From assembly GCA_900754445.1 (NCBI GenBank), contig CAAECW010000072.1, positions 1 to 39,692 on the forward strand: a stretch of 39,692 nt of DNA, in the 5' to 3' direction. Every line of letters begins with the position of its first letter. Position 1 is the stretch's first letter. Below the pieces are notes generated by a model. The model was not told the DNA's origin. It ran no database searches and saw only the letters and a list, made by a program, of their open reading frames with translations. The DNA is from an uncultured Collinsella sp. (GTDB lineage: Bacteria > Actinomycetota > Coriobacteriia > Coriobacteriales > Coriobacteriaceae). Positions 1 through 9,120 of the stretch are shown piece by piece. A program made the translations under genes and the position numbers.

Positions 1-97
1 CGGGGGTTAAGTTTGTCGCGAGTTCCGCACGCAAAGGAAAGCACTTAATGTGCTTTCCGTCTTGCGCAGGACTGTAGAGCAGCAAACTTAACCCCCG
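1..97. repeat. Nested inverted repeat / cruciform element
   Basis: The first 15 bases (CGGGGGTTAAGTTTG) are the exact reverse complement of 83-97. Inside lies a second perfect hairpin, GGAAAGCAC (36-44) and GTGCTTTCC (50-58) with loop TTAAT, and the bases between the two also pair partly. The outer arm begins at base 1, so it may extend beyond the window. No T-tract follows, so it is not a plain intrinsic terminator. It could be a MITE-like or REP-like element, or a structured RNA; the sequence does not decide. Confidence 0.7.
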
Positions 98-152
98 CCC
101 TCAGCCCCGGAGACCCTCCCGGATGGCCCAAAAAATTTTTTCAAAAAAGTTG

Positions 153-182
153 TTGCGCGCCGGACAGACTTCTGTGTATACT
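153..182 (+). promoter_or_regulatory. Promoter of tRNA-Asp
   Basis: A TTGCGC -35 box (153-158) and a TATACT -10 box (177-182) are separated by 18 bases. An A/T-tract (130-148) sits just upstream in the position of an UP element. The predicted start near 190 would give a leader of about 40 bases before the tRNA, as expected for a strong stable-RNA promoter. Confidence 0.6.
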
Positions 183-228
183 AATCCCCGCAGCGCACGC
201 GAGCGGAAACAAACGCGAACGTCTGCCT

Positions 229-306
<78 letters not shown>

Positions 307-314
307 ACGCAATT

Positions 315-342
315 AAAGCCACGTCTTCGGACGTGGCTTTTT
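315..342 (+). terminator. Intrinsic terminator of tRNA-Asp
   Basis: The stem AAAGCCACGTC (315-325) pairs perfectly with GACGTGGCTTT (330-340) around a TTCG tetraloop and runs into a short T-tract. Confidence 0.9.
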
Positions 343-476
343 GCGTTTGATGCACTTTGTTTCGATAGAACGATCGCCCTGGTGCATCTTCGCCCAGAAT
401 CCCCGCGCCTTCGGGAACGCAAGTAAAATCTAATAAGTATATCTGTCTGAACAACAGCTTTGTTGCGCAACACCTG

Positions 477-505
477 TTCTACGAGACAGGGGGTTAGGTT
501 ATACT
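477..505 (+). promoter_or_regulatory. Possible promoter of the Rrf2 gene; gene-free stretch 343-665
   Basis: A TATACT -10 box (500-505) has only a poor -35 match, TTCTAC (477-482), at 17 bases. Such a weak -35 is common where an activator or an Rrf2 factor acts. The rest of 343-665 shows no gene with a ribosome binding site; the reading frame from 558 that runs into the regulator lacks one and is probably not translated. Confidence 0.4.
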
Positions 506-665
506 AAATTGCACTGTGCGCCGCATCTGATGCATTTCGCTCCAAGCGCGGCACTCAGTGGATATTCGATTTACCATTTGGATGTCCTGGCGGTCATTTA
601 GCGTCTCGACACAAGCTCGGCCCCGGAGCTCGTTCGAGCTGTTCTTATTCCTTGAAAGGGGAAAA

Positions 666-1151
666 ATGGACATATCGAGGAAGACTGATTACGCCCTTCG
701 TATGCTGGCGATGCTTGCTGAGGATCCGGAGCGTTTGCTTTCTGTTCGCACCGCTGCCGAAGAGGTCAATGTCCCGTATTCGTTTGCCCGCTCGATTCAG
801 CATGGTTTGGTCCAGGCCGGTATTGTGGAGAGCTTGCGTGGCGTCCACGGTGGCATGCGTCTCAAGGTCAGTCCGGACGACGTCACTATCCGCCAGGTCG
901 TCGAGGCCGTTCAGGGCCCTATGGTTATGAACGACTGCACCGCCCCCGATGGTGACTGTGCGCGCATGGGTGCGTGCTGCTATCATCCCCTGTGGGCCGG
1001 AGCCCAGGCGTTGATGCGCGACTACCTCGATTCCGTTTCGCTCGGCGATATCGTCGCCCATCGCCAGTTTCCGGCTGTCGATCCCAAGTTCGCCGATCGC
1101 GATGCGTTTCCCGAGTACGCTGCCTGCGCGTACGCTTGCCGGGAGGAATAG
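666..1151 (+). CDS. Rrf2-family transcriptional regulator, probably Fe-S sensing
   Basis: A 161-residue protein with the N-terminal winged helix of the Rrf2/IscR family (MDISRKTDYALRML, then a recognition-helix region around residues 25-60 ending in the GVHGG wing). A cysteine cluster follows near residues 90-105: one Cys, six residues, Cys, five residues, then a CC pair. IscR binds a [2Fe-2S] cluster with three similarly spaced cysteines, so a redox or iron-sulfur sensing role is likely; a C-terminal ACAYAC adds two more. ATG 666 is chosen over an upstream in-frame start because GAAAGGGG lies just ahead of it and the family start MDIS fits. The MutY-like gene begins 21 bases downstream and rubrerythrin follows, which suggests an oxidative-stress group. 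The exact target is not visible. Confidence 0.88.
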   Translation: MDISRKTDYALRMLAMLAEDPERLLSVRTAAEEVNVPYSFARSIQHGLVQAGIVESLRGVHGGMRLKVSPDDVTIRQVVEAVQGPMVMNDCTAPDGDCARMGACCYHPLWAGAQALMRDYLDSVSLGDIVAHRQFPAVDPKFADRDAFPEYAACAYACREE

Positions 1152-1172
1152 CGCCGCATAAGGAGCATAGCT

Positions 1173-2078
1173 ATGATTCAGGACCCCTTTCGTTCGATGA
1201 TTCGTTCGGAAGGGGTCTTGCGTTATCGCGACCTTCCGTGGCGCCGAACGCGCGACCCGTATATCATCTGGCTCTCCGAGGTCATGCTGCAGCAGACGCA
1301 GGTTCCGCGCGTGGAGACGCGTATGCCGGCGTGGCTCGATCGCTTTCCGACTGTTCAGGCGCTCGCTCAGGCTGCCCCTTCCGATGTCTTGGATGCGTGG
1401 CAGGGGATGGGCTATAATCGCCGCGCCTTGGCGCTTCACAGGGCTGCACAGTGCGTTGTAGAGGACTGGGATGGGGAGTTTCCGCGCGAGACGCGTGACT
1501 TGGTCGCTCTGCCCGGCATTGGCCCGGCAACGGCGCAGGGCATCCGTTCGTTTGCATTCGATCTTCCGGGCGTGTATTTGGAGACCAATGTGCGCACGGT
1601 CTTTTTGCATCATTTCTTTCCCGATGTGCCGGCCGTTCCCGATCGCGAACTGGTGCCGCTGATCCAAGCTGCCTGTCCGGCGGCCCCCGGCGCGGCGGCG
1701 GACGAGATCGCGCCCTTTGCCGCGCCTCAAGACGATGCCGACACGCCGCGCGCGTGGTATTACGCATTGCTGGATTACGGCGCGTATCTTAAAAAGACAC
1801 TGCCCAATCCGTCCAGGCGGTCGGCGGGCTATAGTCGTCAGTCCAAGTTTGAGGGCTCGCGCCGCCAAAAGCGCGCGCATATCGTGCGCATGTTGCTGGC
1901 AGCGCGCGATGGGCAGCCGGCAGGTATTACGCTCGATGAAGCTGTTACAGGCGTTAACGAGATGGAGACGGCAGCCGGCCGAGAGTCGGTCGAGCGCGAG
2001 CTGGTTGCAAGTATTCTTGCCGATCTGGAGCGCGAGGGCTTTTGCCGCTCCGAGGGCGATCGTTGGTTGAGTGTGTAG
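1173..2078 (+). CDS. MutY-like adenine glycosylase of the HhH-GPD family, lacking the Fe-S cluster
   Basis: A 301-residue DNA glycosylase. The MutY signature WLSEVMLQQTQV (residues 33-44) contains the catalytic glutamate (E36), and the helix-hairpin-helix LPGIGPATAQGI lies at 113-124. By family knowledge it should remove adenine mispaired with 8-oxoguanine. Three departures from classical MutY are visible. The active-site aspartate position (LDGNV in E. coli) reads LETNV here, with E137. The four-cysteine Fe-S loop after the YYALLDYGAYLKK segment is absent and replaced by a basic stretch (residues 207-234). The NUDIX-like C-terminal domain is replaced by a short, probably winged-helix tail (235-301). 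AAGGAG (1160-1165) precedes ATG 1173. It probably forms an operon with the Rrf2 gene 21 bases upstream. Substrate specificity is uncertain. Confidence 0.85.
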   Translation: MIQDPFRSMIRSEGVLRYRDLPWRRTRDPYIIWLSEVMLQQTQVPRVETRMPAWLDRFPTVQALAQAAPSDVLDAWQGMGYNRRALALHRAAQCVVEDWDGEFPRETRDLVALPGIGPATAQGIRSFAFDLPGVYLETNVRTVFLHHFFPDVPAVPDRELVPLIQAACPAAPGAAADEIAPFAAPQDDADTPRAWYYALLDYGAYLKKTLPNPSRRSAGYSRQSKFEGSRRQKRAHIVRMLLAARDGQPAGITLDEAVTGVNEMETAAGRESVERELVASILADLEREGFCRSEGDRWLSV

Positions 2079-2192
2079 CCCGCTCAAATCTGAAGAACGG
2101 GATTGTAAGGTTTAAATTCGCGGCTTGAGGGCATCCTAAAGACAAGGTCGCTCAAAGCCTATGGGCGGCACGTGTTGAAGGGAAGTACACCT

Positions 2193-2732
2193 ATGGATTT
2201 TGAGAATTCCCAAACCAAGAAGAACCTCGAGACCGCTTTTGCCGGTGAGTCCCAGGCACACACCAAGTATCGCTACTATGCCTCCAAGGCCAAGAAGGAC
2301 GGCTACGTTCAGATCTCGAATATCTTTGCCGAGACGGCGGGCAACGAGTCCGAGCATGCCAAGCTGTGGTTTAAGTACCTGCACGACGGTGCCGTTCCGG
2401 GTACTCTGGACAACCTGCGTGATGCCGCGGCAGGCGAGAACTACGAGTGGACCACGATGTACGACGAGTTTGCCAAGACCGCCGAGGAAGAGGGCTTTGC
2501 CGAGATTGCCGAGAAGTTCCGTGGCGTCGCCGCCGTCGAGAAGGCCCACGAGGAGCGCTACAACAAACTCGTCGAGCGCATCGAGTCGGGCGAGGTGTTT
2601 GAGCGTGAGGGCGTGAAGGTGTGGAAGTGCCTGAACTGCGGGCACCTGCACGTTGGTGCCGAGGCGCCTGAGGTGTGCCCGGTGTGTAACCACCCGAAGG
2701 CGTACTTTGAGGAGCAGGTGGTGAACTACTAG
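2193..2732 (+). CDS. rbr: Rubrerythrin
   Basis: A 179-residue non-haem iron protein that reduces hydrogen peroxide in anaerobes. The N-terminal ferritin-like four-helix domain shows the diiron ligands in AGESQAH, NESEHAK and the EKAHEERY segment. The C-terminal rubredoxin domain has the two iron knuckles CLNCG and CPVCN. Length and domain order are normal. ATG 2193 is preferred to an in-frame ATG at 2172 because GAAGGGA (2177-2183) sits at the correct distance and MDFENSQT is the usual family start. It lies 114 bases after the MutY-like gene, and no clear promoter is seen in that gap. The nearby Rrf2 protein is a candidate regulator, by context only. Confidence 0.95.
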   Translation: MDFENSQTKKNLETAFAGESQAHTKYRYYASKAKKDGYVQISNIFAETAGNESEHAKLWFKYLHDGAVPGTLDNLRDAAAGENYEWTTMYDEFAKTAEEEGFAEIAEKFRGVAAVEKAHEERYNKLVERIESGEVFEREGVKVWKCLNCGHLHVGAEAPEVCPVCNHPKAYFEEQVVNY

Positions 2733-2753
2733 CGCTTGGCGCTGGCGTGAGCT

Positions 2754-2839
2754 GGGCCGGGAGGGCCGGACTACCTTCCCTCCTCGCTCACGGCTTCGCA
2801 GGGTCGCGTTGAGGGAAGGTAGTCCGGCCCTCCCGGCCC
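2754..2839. repeat. Long hairpin repeat, copy A
   Basis: A perfect 29-bp inverted repeat (2754-2782 with 2811-2839) encloses a 28-base loop containing TCGCTCACGGCTTCGCAGG. The same loop and the same downstream flank (GCGTGCT, GAAAA, CTGATAA, then a GTGCCGCCCC terminator) recur in copy B at 3677-3737, although the arms differ. It lies between rubrerythrin and a membrane-protein gene. Confidence 0.85.
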
Positions 2840-2889
2840 GCTTTGGTTCGTTGCGTGCTCGCTACAGAAAAGCTGATAACTAAGTTTGT

Positions 2890-2919
2890 GTGCCGCCCCT
2901 ATCGGGGCGGCACGTTTTT
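2890..2919 (+). terminator. Intrinsic terminator (copy A flank)
   Basis: GTGCCGCCCC (2890-2899) pairs with GGGGCGGCAC (2904-2913), followed by TTTTT. It probably ends the rubrerythrin transcript. The same terminator recurs at 3801-3830. Confidence 0.88.
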
Positions 2920-3011
2920 GTATGGGGACTGGTTGGGACGGCACCGTTCATGGGTGGGGTACACTGGGTGGCGACTTTTAGTTTATCTACTACCTGATGG
3001 GGTGTTTTTGT

Positions 3012-3644
3012 ATGGGTAAGAAGTCTCGGGCTCGGGTTGCTGCGGCGGGAACTCGCAAGGATCCTGGTCGTCGGGTTGCCGAGGGTAAAAAGGCCGATCG
3101 TGCCGAGAAGGACAAGAAAGTCGGCGCGCATGCTCATCCTGAGTGGGCGCCTCATTTGAATTCGGCTAGTGAGGATTTGACTGCCAAGTTGTTTACTCTG
3201 GTCGAGGTAATTTTGGGCGTGGTGCCCCTTGTGGTTATCGGTTTATTCTTGGCTTCGAAGGACGCCACGAGTGTCGATAAACTCACCGAGGTCTTTTCGC
3301 AGGACCCCTCGATGGTGGTCTCGTTTATTTCTGCGTGCTTGCAGCCGTTTGTGGCGTACATGCTGTATATGGTCTACCGCAAATACTGCGAGGGTGATGC
3401 GGGCTTTGCCGCCGGTAACCTGATCGGTCTTTTGTGCTCCGAGATCCTACTGCTCAATATCCCGGGCGTCATCGGTATGGGCATCTTGCTGTGGCGTGTT
3501 TGGCGCAACGTCGCCCCGCACTTTGAGAGCTGGTTGTTTGAACGCCGTGCAATGGGCGTGCTGGCAGACATCGCGGGCTCGCTCGTGATTCTAGCCTTGG
3601 CGTTTATGTGCGCCACCGCCACCCGAGGTCTCGCGGGCATCTAA
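3012..3644 (+). CDS. Four-helix membrane protein of unknown function
   Basis: A 210-residue protein that I do not recognise. The first 45 residues are rich in Lys and Arg (start MGKKSRARVAAAG) and should stay in the cytoplasm. Four hydrophobic segments follow, at about residues 63-84, 101-125, 136-165 and 181-203, the first two separated by a charged loop. ATG 3012 is chosen over an in-frame ATG at 2997; GATGGGG (2995-3001) may serve as ribosome binding site, but it is not strong. The gene sits alone between two copies of the same hairpin-plus-terminator repeat, so it looks like an isolated cassette. No catalytic motif is visible. Confidence 0.72.
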   Translation: MGKKSRARVAAAGTRKDPGRRVAEGKKADRAEKDKKVGAHAHPEWAPHLNSASEDLTAKLFTLVEVILGVVPLVVIGLFLASKDATSVDKLTEVFSQDPSMVVSFISACLQPFVAYMLYMVYRKYCEGDAGFAAGNLIGLLCSEILLLNIPGVIGMGILLWRVWRNVAPHFESWLFERRAMGVLADIAGSLVILALAFMCATATRGLAGI

Positions 3645-3676
3645 AGCTGCCTCCACCGACTGCGGAGCACGGGGCG

Positions 3677-3737
3677 GGGAAACACCTTTCCCTCTCGCTC
3701 ACGGCTGCGCAGGTCGCGCGAGGTAAAGGTGTTTCCC
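3677..3737. repeat. Long hairpin repeat, copy B
   Basis: GGGAAACACCTTTCCCTC (3677-3694) pairs with 3720-3737 with one mismatch. The loop keeps the TCGCTCACGGCTGCGCAGG sequence of copy A, while the arms have a quite different sequence that still pairs with itself. The downstream flank to 3837 also matches copy A. Confidence 0.82.
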
Positions 3738-3800
3738 TACCCTGTGTTCCGGCTTCGGGTCGTCGCGTGCTTGCTACTGAAAAACTGATAAGAAGTTAGC

Positions 3801-3830
3801 GTGCCGCCCCTTTTGGGGCGGCACGTTTTT
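3801..3830 (+). terminator. Intrinsic terminator (copy B flank)
   Basis: GTGCCGCCCC (3801-3810) pairs with GGGGCGGCAC (3815-3824) around TTTT and is followed by G and TTTTT. It is nearly identical to the terminator at 2890-2919. From here to 4083 no further gene or strong promoter is seen. Confidence 0.88.
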
Positions 3831-4083
3831 GTATGGGGTCCCTGTCTTCACAATTTCCGTCAAGCTTTTGGTTAGATTTTGGTCAGTTGGCGTAAGGGTG
3901 GAAGGCCAAAAGATTGCTGACGAAAAAAGCTCAGAGAAAGTGCTGGTAGGGGAGTTGTTGAGCTTTTCGACAGCTTTTGAGCAAAAGAAACTTTGTGGCT
4001 ATTGCCGGCGATTGCGTTGTCGCGGTCATGGCGGTGCGGGATGCTGGTCGTAAGCGTCGAATGCTCCGATTTTGGAGGCCAGC

Positions 4084-4506
4084 ATGGATCTGTTTCTTGA
4101 GACTCCGCAGCAACAAGCTGAGCGCATGCTGCGTCAGCAGCAACGACTCATGGAGATGCAAATGCAGGGGGCGGCAGCCCAGCCCCCTGCGCAAAATGCC
4201 ACGCCTGTGGTTTCGCCTGCGGGCGAATCGGCACCAGAGGCCTATTCCGTACAGCAAGATTCATATGCGCAGGAGCTCGCGTTCGACAAGCGTCGTGCGC
4301 GTCGTCGCCGCGTGGGCCAGCGCCTGCGCACATTGGCGATGATCGTGCTCATCCCGCTGGGGCTTGCGGTCATCTTTCTGGCGTCGTATGCCCTCACGTG
4401 CATCCTCAACGGCGCATCGCCCAACGAGGTGCTCCAACATCTAGCGGCCCTGGGCCAGCGCCTAGGCGACGTCATAACAACCATCCGCACCGGCTGGGAG
4501 AGCTAG
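4084..4506 (+). CDS. Small single-pass membrane protein, Gln/Met-rich N-terminus
   Basis: A 140-residue protein of unknown function. The N-terminal half (from MDLFLETPQQQAERMLRQQQ) is rich in Gln, Met and Pro and probably helical or disordered. A basic patch (KRRARRRRVGQRLR) precedes one strong transmembrane segment at about residues 85-108, and a short C-terminal tail ends in TGWES. The positive-inside rule would place the N-terminus in the cytoplasm. ATG 4084 has TGGAGG (4073-4078) in front. An in-frame TTG at 4072 is less likely. No neighbour suggests a role. Confidence 0.7.
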   Translation: MDLFLETPQQQAERMLRQQQRLMEMQMQGAAAQPPAQNATPVVSPAGESAPEAYSVQQDSYAQELAFDKRRARRRRVGQRLRTLAMIVLIPLGLAVIFLASYALTCILNGASPNEVLQHLAALGQRLGDVITTIRTGWES

Positions 4507-4596
4507 CGTTTGTAACATTAGGACTTCTAGGGTGTAGGGATTATCGCCACGAGCGGAATTCTTGCATCCTGTTGGTCCTGTCGTGCGACTGAATAG

Positions 4597-4617
4597 TATT
4601 ATTGAAGTTGAATAATA
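4597..4617. promoter_or_regulatory. AT-rich palindrome, possible operator of the NTase/HTH pair
   Basis: TATTATT (4597-4603) and AATAATA (4611-4617) form a perfect 7-bp inverted repeat 13 bases before the start codon of the nucleotidyltransferase gene. This is where an autoregulating antitoxin would bind. The role is inferred. Confidence 0.4.
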
Positions 4618-4629
4618 ATAGGATTTGTT

Positions 4630-5160
4630 ATGTATAAGCAGGATTTAGAGCAGACTCTGTTGGGCATTGACGAAGAGGCAGAGCTGGAAATAGGTCCAAG
4701 AGACGACAGGCCGAGCGTTGTATTGGTGGGAGGAAGCGCCTTCATGCTAAACGATGTGACGAATCGTTCGGTTACACATGACATCGATGTGTTTGAGGCG
4801 GACAGGTGCCTCCGCGAGATCATAGCTCGATACCCCGAGGTGAATGGTATGGCGGTGGCATATTGTAATCAGATGCCATTCAATTACGAAGATCGTTTGA
4901 TCCCCTTGGATATTGGGGCGCGTTTTATCAGGTACTTTACGCCATCCTTGGAGGATCTGGCGGTAATGAAGCTCTATGCCTTCCGTCCGAACGACATCAT
5001 CGATCTTCATAGTCAGGCATTCGTCGACCGACTTGATTGGGGGCTGCTCGAACGGCTTATATTCGACGAGGGAGAAGCACTGGCGTCGTCGCCTTCGGAG
5101 CGGAGTTATCAAGAGATGGTCTGTGCATACAGGCAATACAAAAAGGAGGTGCTCGGTTGA
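4630..5160 (+). CDS. Nucleotidyltransferase-like protein (DUF6036/AbiEii type), putative toxin or effector
   Basis: A 176-residue protein with the signature of the DNA polymerase beta-like nucleotidyltransferase fold: GGSAFML at residues 34-40 and the acidic pair HDIDVF (D51, D53). It also has the later SLEDLAVMKLYAF and DIIDLHSQ segments seen in AbiEii/MenT-like and DUF6036 proteins. Relatives transfer nucleotides to tRNA ends or to proteins in type IV toxin-antitoxin systems; whether this one does is unknown. The upstream ribosome binding site (AGGA, 4619-4622) is weak. The stop codon overlaps the TTG start of the next gene, so the two are translationally coupled. Base composition is richer in A/T than the neighbours, a sign of transfer. 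Confidence 0.72.
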   Translation: MYKQDLEQTLLGIDEEAELEIGPRDDRPSVVLVGGSAFMLNDVTNRSVTHDIDVFEADRCLREIIARYPEVNGMAVAYCNQMPFNYEDRLIPLDIGARFIRYFTPSLEDLAVMKLYAFRPNDIIDLHSQAFVDRLDWGLLERLIFDEGEALASSPSERSYQEMVCAYRQYKKEVLG

Positions 5161-5720
5161 ATCTGACCTTTGAGGGATTCTTAAAAGGCTATTGCCGAGA
5201 GCTATCCGGACAGCAGTCGCTCAGTTTTAGAAAACTGGTTAAGCAAGCGACGACGGTTGCGCCGCGCGTGGCGGAGCCCCTGTTTTTGCTCGCTTTGGCA
5301 CAGGGTAAAGCCGAATACGTTCTGGGCTTATCCGAGGGTTCGTGGATGGAAGAGGGTTACCGAGGCGTTTTGTCCTTGTACGCCCAAACGGGTAGCCTGG
5401 CATCTCTATGCGCCGAGGATAAACTTCCTAATCGTTATGCCAACGTTTGGCGTGCGTATAGAGCGGTGAAGGAAAAGCCAGTGGCGGACAGAAGGATCAA
5501 CGCCCTGATGCGAAAAAGAACGTTGGGAGCGCTAGAGGAATCGGGCGTAACGCGCTACGGTCTCTGCCGCGATTTGAATCTGAATAAGGGAAACGTGTAC
5601 GCATATTTAGCCGGTGATGACTCAAAGGTGAGCAGGGAGACGGCGCGCCGCATTATGGAATATGCGGAGGAGAGGGGCGCCCAAGAAGGGACCGGGCGCC
5701 CGGTGCGTATGGCGGGGTAA
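5157..5720 (+). CDS. HTH-like partner of the nucleotidyltransferase, putative antitoxin
   Basis: A 187-residue protein read from TTG 5157, which overlaps the previous stop (TTGA). The strong AAAAGGAGGT (5141-5150) ends six bases ahead and supports this start. The first 110 residues are mixed helical and unrecognised. Residues 120-172 (TLGALEESGVTRYGLCRDL, NLNKGNVYAYLAG, SRETARRIMEYA) look like a Xre/CopG-type helix-turn-helix that could bind the palindrome at 4597-4617. In AbiE systems the antitoxin precedes the toxin; here the order is reversed. I infer an antitoxin or regulator role from the coupling and the DNA-binding-like end. Confidence 0.65.
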   Translation: MNLTFEGFLKGYCRELSGQQSLSFRKLVKQATTVAPRVAEPLFLLALAQGKAEYVLGLSEGSWMEEGYRGVLSLYAQTGSLASLCAEDKLPNRYANVWRAYRAVKEKPVADRRINALMRKRTLGALEESGVTRYGLCRDLNLNKGNVYAYLAGDDSKVSRETARRIMEYAEERGAQEGTGRPVRMAG

Positions 5721-5771
5721 GATTGATCGCGGTTTTGATTGGTGCTCGATTGGGTTTGTTGGGCGGAGTTT

Positions 5772-7127
5772 ATGTCTGCTATTGATATTGTGCTTGTTGT
5801 GATCGCCTTGGTGGCGGTGGGGGTTGCTGTGGCTTGCGCCCTCCAACTCAAGAGCCTGCGTGCCGAGTTGCGGGAGCGTGGCGACAGTAGCGCGGAAACG
5901 CTGGCAGCACTCGAGCAGGCTAACAAAGCGCTCGATGCCCTGAACGTCGCGCTGGCCGAAACCCGTCGCACGGCCAATGCCATCGCGCAGCAGCAGACGA
6001 CCGATGCGGCCGTAGAGCAGCAACGTTACCTGACCATCGCGCGCGAGTTCTCGCAAGCCGGTGACCGGATGGATGATCTGCGCCGCGAGACCGCCCAACA
6101 GCTCGGCGCCAATCGCGAGGGCATCGAGCATCGCCTGGACAAGGTGCGCGAGACGGTCGATGCTCAGCTGGGTGCCATCCGCGAAGACAACAACGTGCAG
6201 CTCGATCAGATGCGCGCGACGGTGGACGAGAAGCTCTCTCGCACGCTCAACGACCGACTTTCGGCATCGTTTAAGCAGGTGAGCGACCAGCTCGAGGCCG
6301 TGTACAAGGGCCTGGGCGATATGCAATCTATCGCCACCGGCGTAGGCGACCTCAAGCGTGTGCTGGGCAATGTAAAAGCGCGCGGCATTTTGGGCGAGGT
6401 ACAGCTGGGTGCGATCCTGACGGACATCCTCACACCCGACCAGTATCTGGAAAACGTTGCCACCAGGCCCGGCGCCTCGGAGCGCGTTGAGTTTGCCGTC
6501 AAGCTGCCGGTAGACGAGGGCGATCCCGTGCTGCTGCCGATCGACTCCAAATTCCCGGGCGACGCGTACGAGCATCTGCTCGACGCCCAGGAGTCGGGCG
6601 ATGCGGAGGCCGTTGCCGCAGCGCGCAAGACGCTCGATATGATGGTGAAACGCGAGGCAAAGGACATCTGCGAAAAGTACCTGAGTGTGCCGGCAACGAC
6701 CAACTTTGGCATCATGTTCGTGCCGTTTGAGGGGCTGTACGCCGAGGTCGTCAGCCGACCCGGGCTCATCGAAACCCTGGGCCGCGACTATCATGTCAAC
6801 GTTGCCGGTCCCAGCACTATGGCCGCCATTCTCAACAGCCTGCAGATGAGCTACCAGACGTTTAGGCTGCAAAAACGTACCGACGACGTACTGCGCGTGC
6901 TCTCCGCCGTCAAGGCCGAGCTGCCGCGCTATCAAAAGGCGCTGCGCCGCGCCCAGCAGCAGATCGAGACCGCGGGCAAAACGGTCGAGGGCATCATTAC
7001 CACGCGCACCAACGTAATGGAGCGCAAGCTCAAGGACATCGACGCACTGGAAGACGCCGACCAAGTCGATGAGATCTTGGGACTCACGCCCGCGGGCCTT
7101 CCCACAGACCAAGAAGACGAGGACTAA
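5772..7127 (+). CDS. rmuC: DNA recombination protein RmuC
   Basis: A 451-residue protein of the RmuC family (PF02646). An N-terminal membrane anchor (about residues 4-25) is followed by a long coiled coil rich in Glu, Ala and Gln (25-160). The RmuC domain has a restriction-endonuclease-like core with PIDSKFPGDAYEHLL, LGNVKARGILGEVQLG and NFGIMFVPFEGLYAEV. In E. coli rmuC limits short inversions; a nuclease activity is assumed for the family. ATG 5772 is preferred to an in-frame ATG at 5739 because GGCGGAG (5762-5768) precedes it and the anchor then starts at once (MSAIDIVLVVIAL). The C-terminus is acidic (DQEDED). Confidence 0.93.
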   Translation: MSAIDIVLVVIALVAVGVAVACALQLKSLRAELRERGDSSAETLAALEQANKALDALNVALAETRRTANAIAQQQTTDAAVEQQRYLTIAREFSQAGDRMDDLRRETAQQLGANREGIEHRLDKVRETVDAQLGAIREDNNVQLDQMRATVDEKLSRTLNDRLSASFKQVSDQLEAVYKGLGDMQSIATGVGDLKRVLGNVKARGILGEVQLGAILTDILTPDQYLENVATRPGASERVEFAVKLPVDEGDPVLLPIDSKFPGDAYEHLLDAQESGDAEAVAAARKTLDMMVKREAKDICEKYLSVPATTNFGIMFVPFEGLYAEVVSRPGLIETLGRDYHVNVAGPSTMAAILNSLQMSYQTFRLQKRTDDVLRVLSAVKAELPRYQKALRRAQQQIETAGKTVEGIITTRTNVMERKLKDIDALEDADQVDEILGLTPAGLPTDQEDED

Positions 7128-7254
7128 TTGCAACAAGACGGCGGGGCACCGGTGCAAACGCGGGCGCCCTACCGCTTTTCGTATCGCACTTGTCTGGAGC
7201 GTGCTCCAATGTGCAACAATGGCGTTTCGCCCTATCAGATGCGAAAGGAAGCCC

Positions 7255-9057
<1,803 letters not shown>

Positions 9058-9120
9058 GCGTCTCGGACGTGGGACAATTGTGCCCATAAGTTTATTGTGC
9101 CGTTGAGCCGAGGAGTCGTT

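Noticed and set aside
645..2087. 480-codon antisense frame over the Rrf2 and MutY-like genes
   Set aside because: It is a shadow of two well-supported plus-strand genes, with no domain in its translation.
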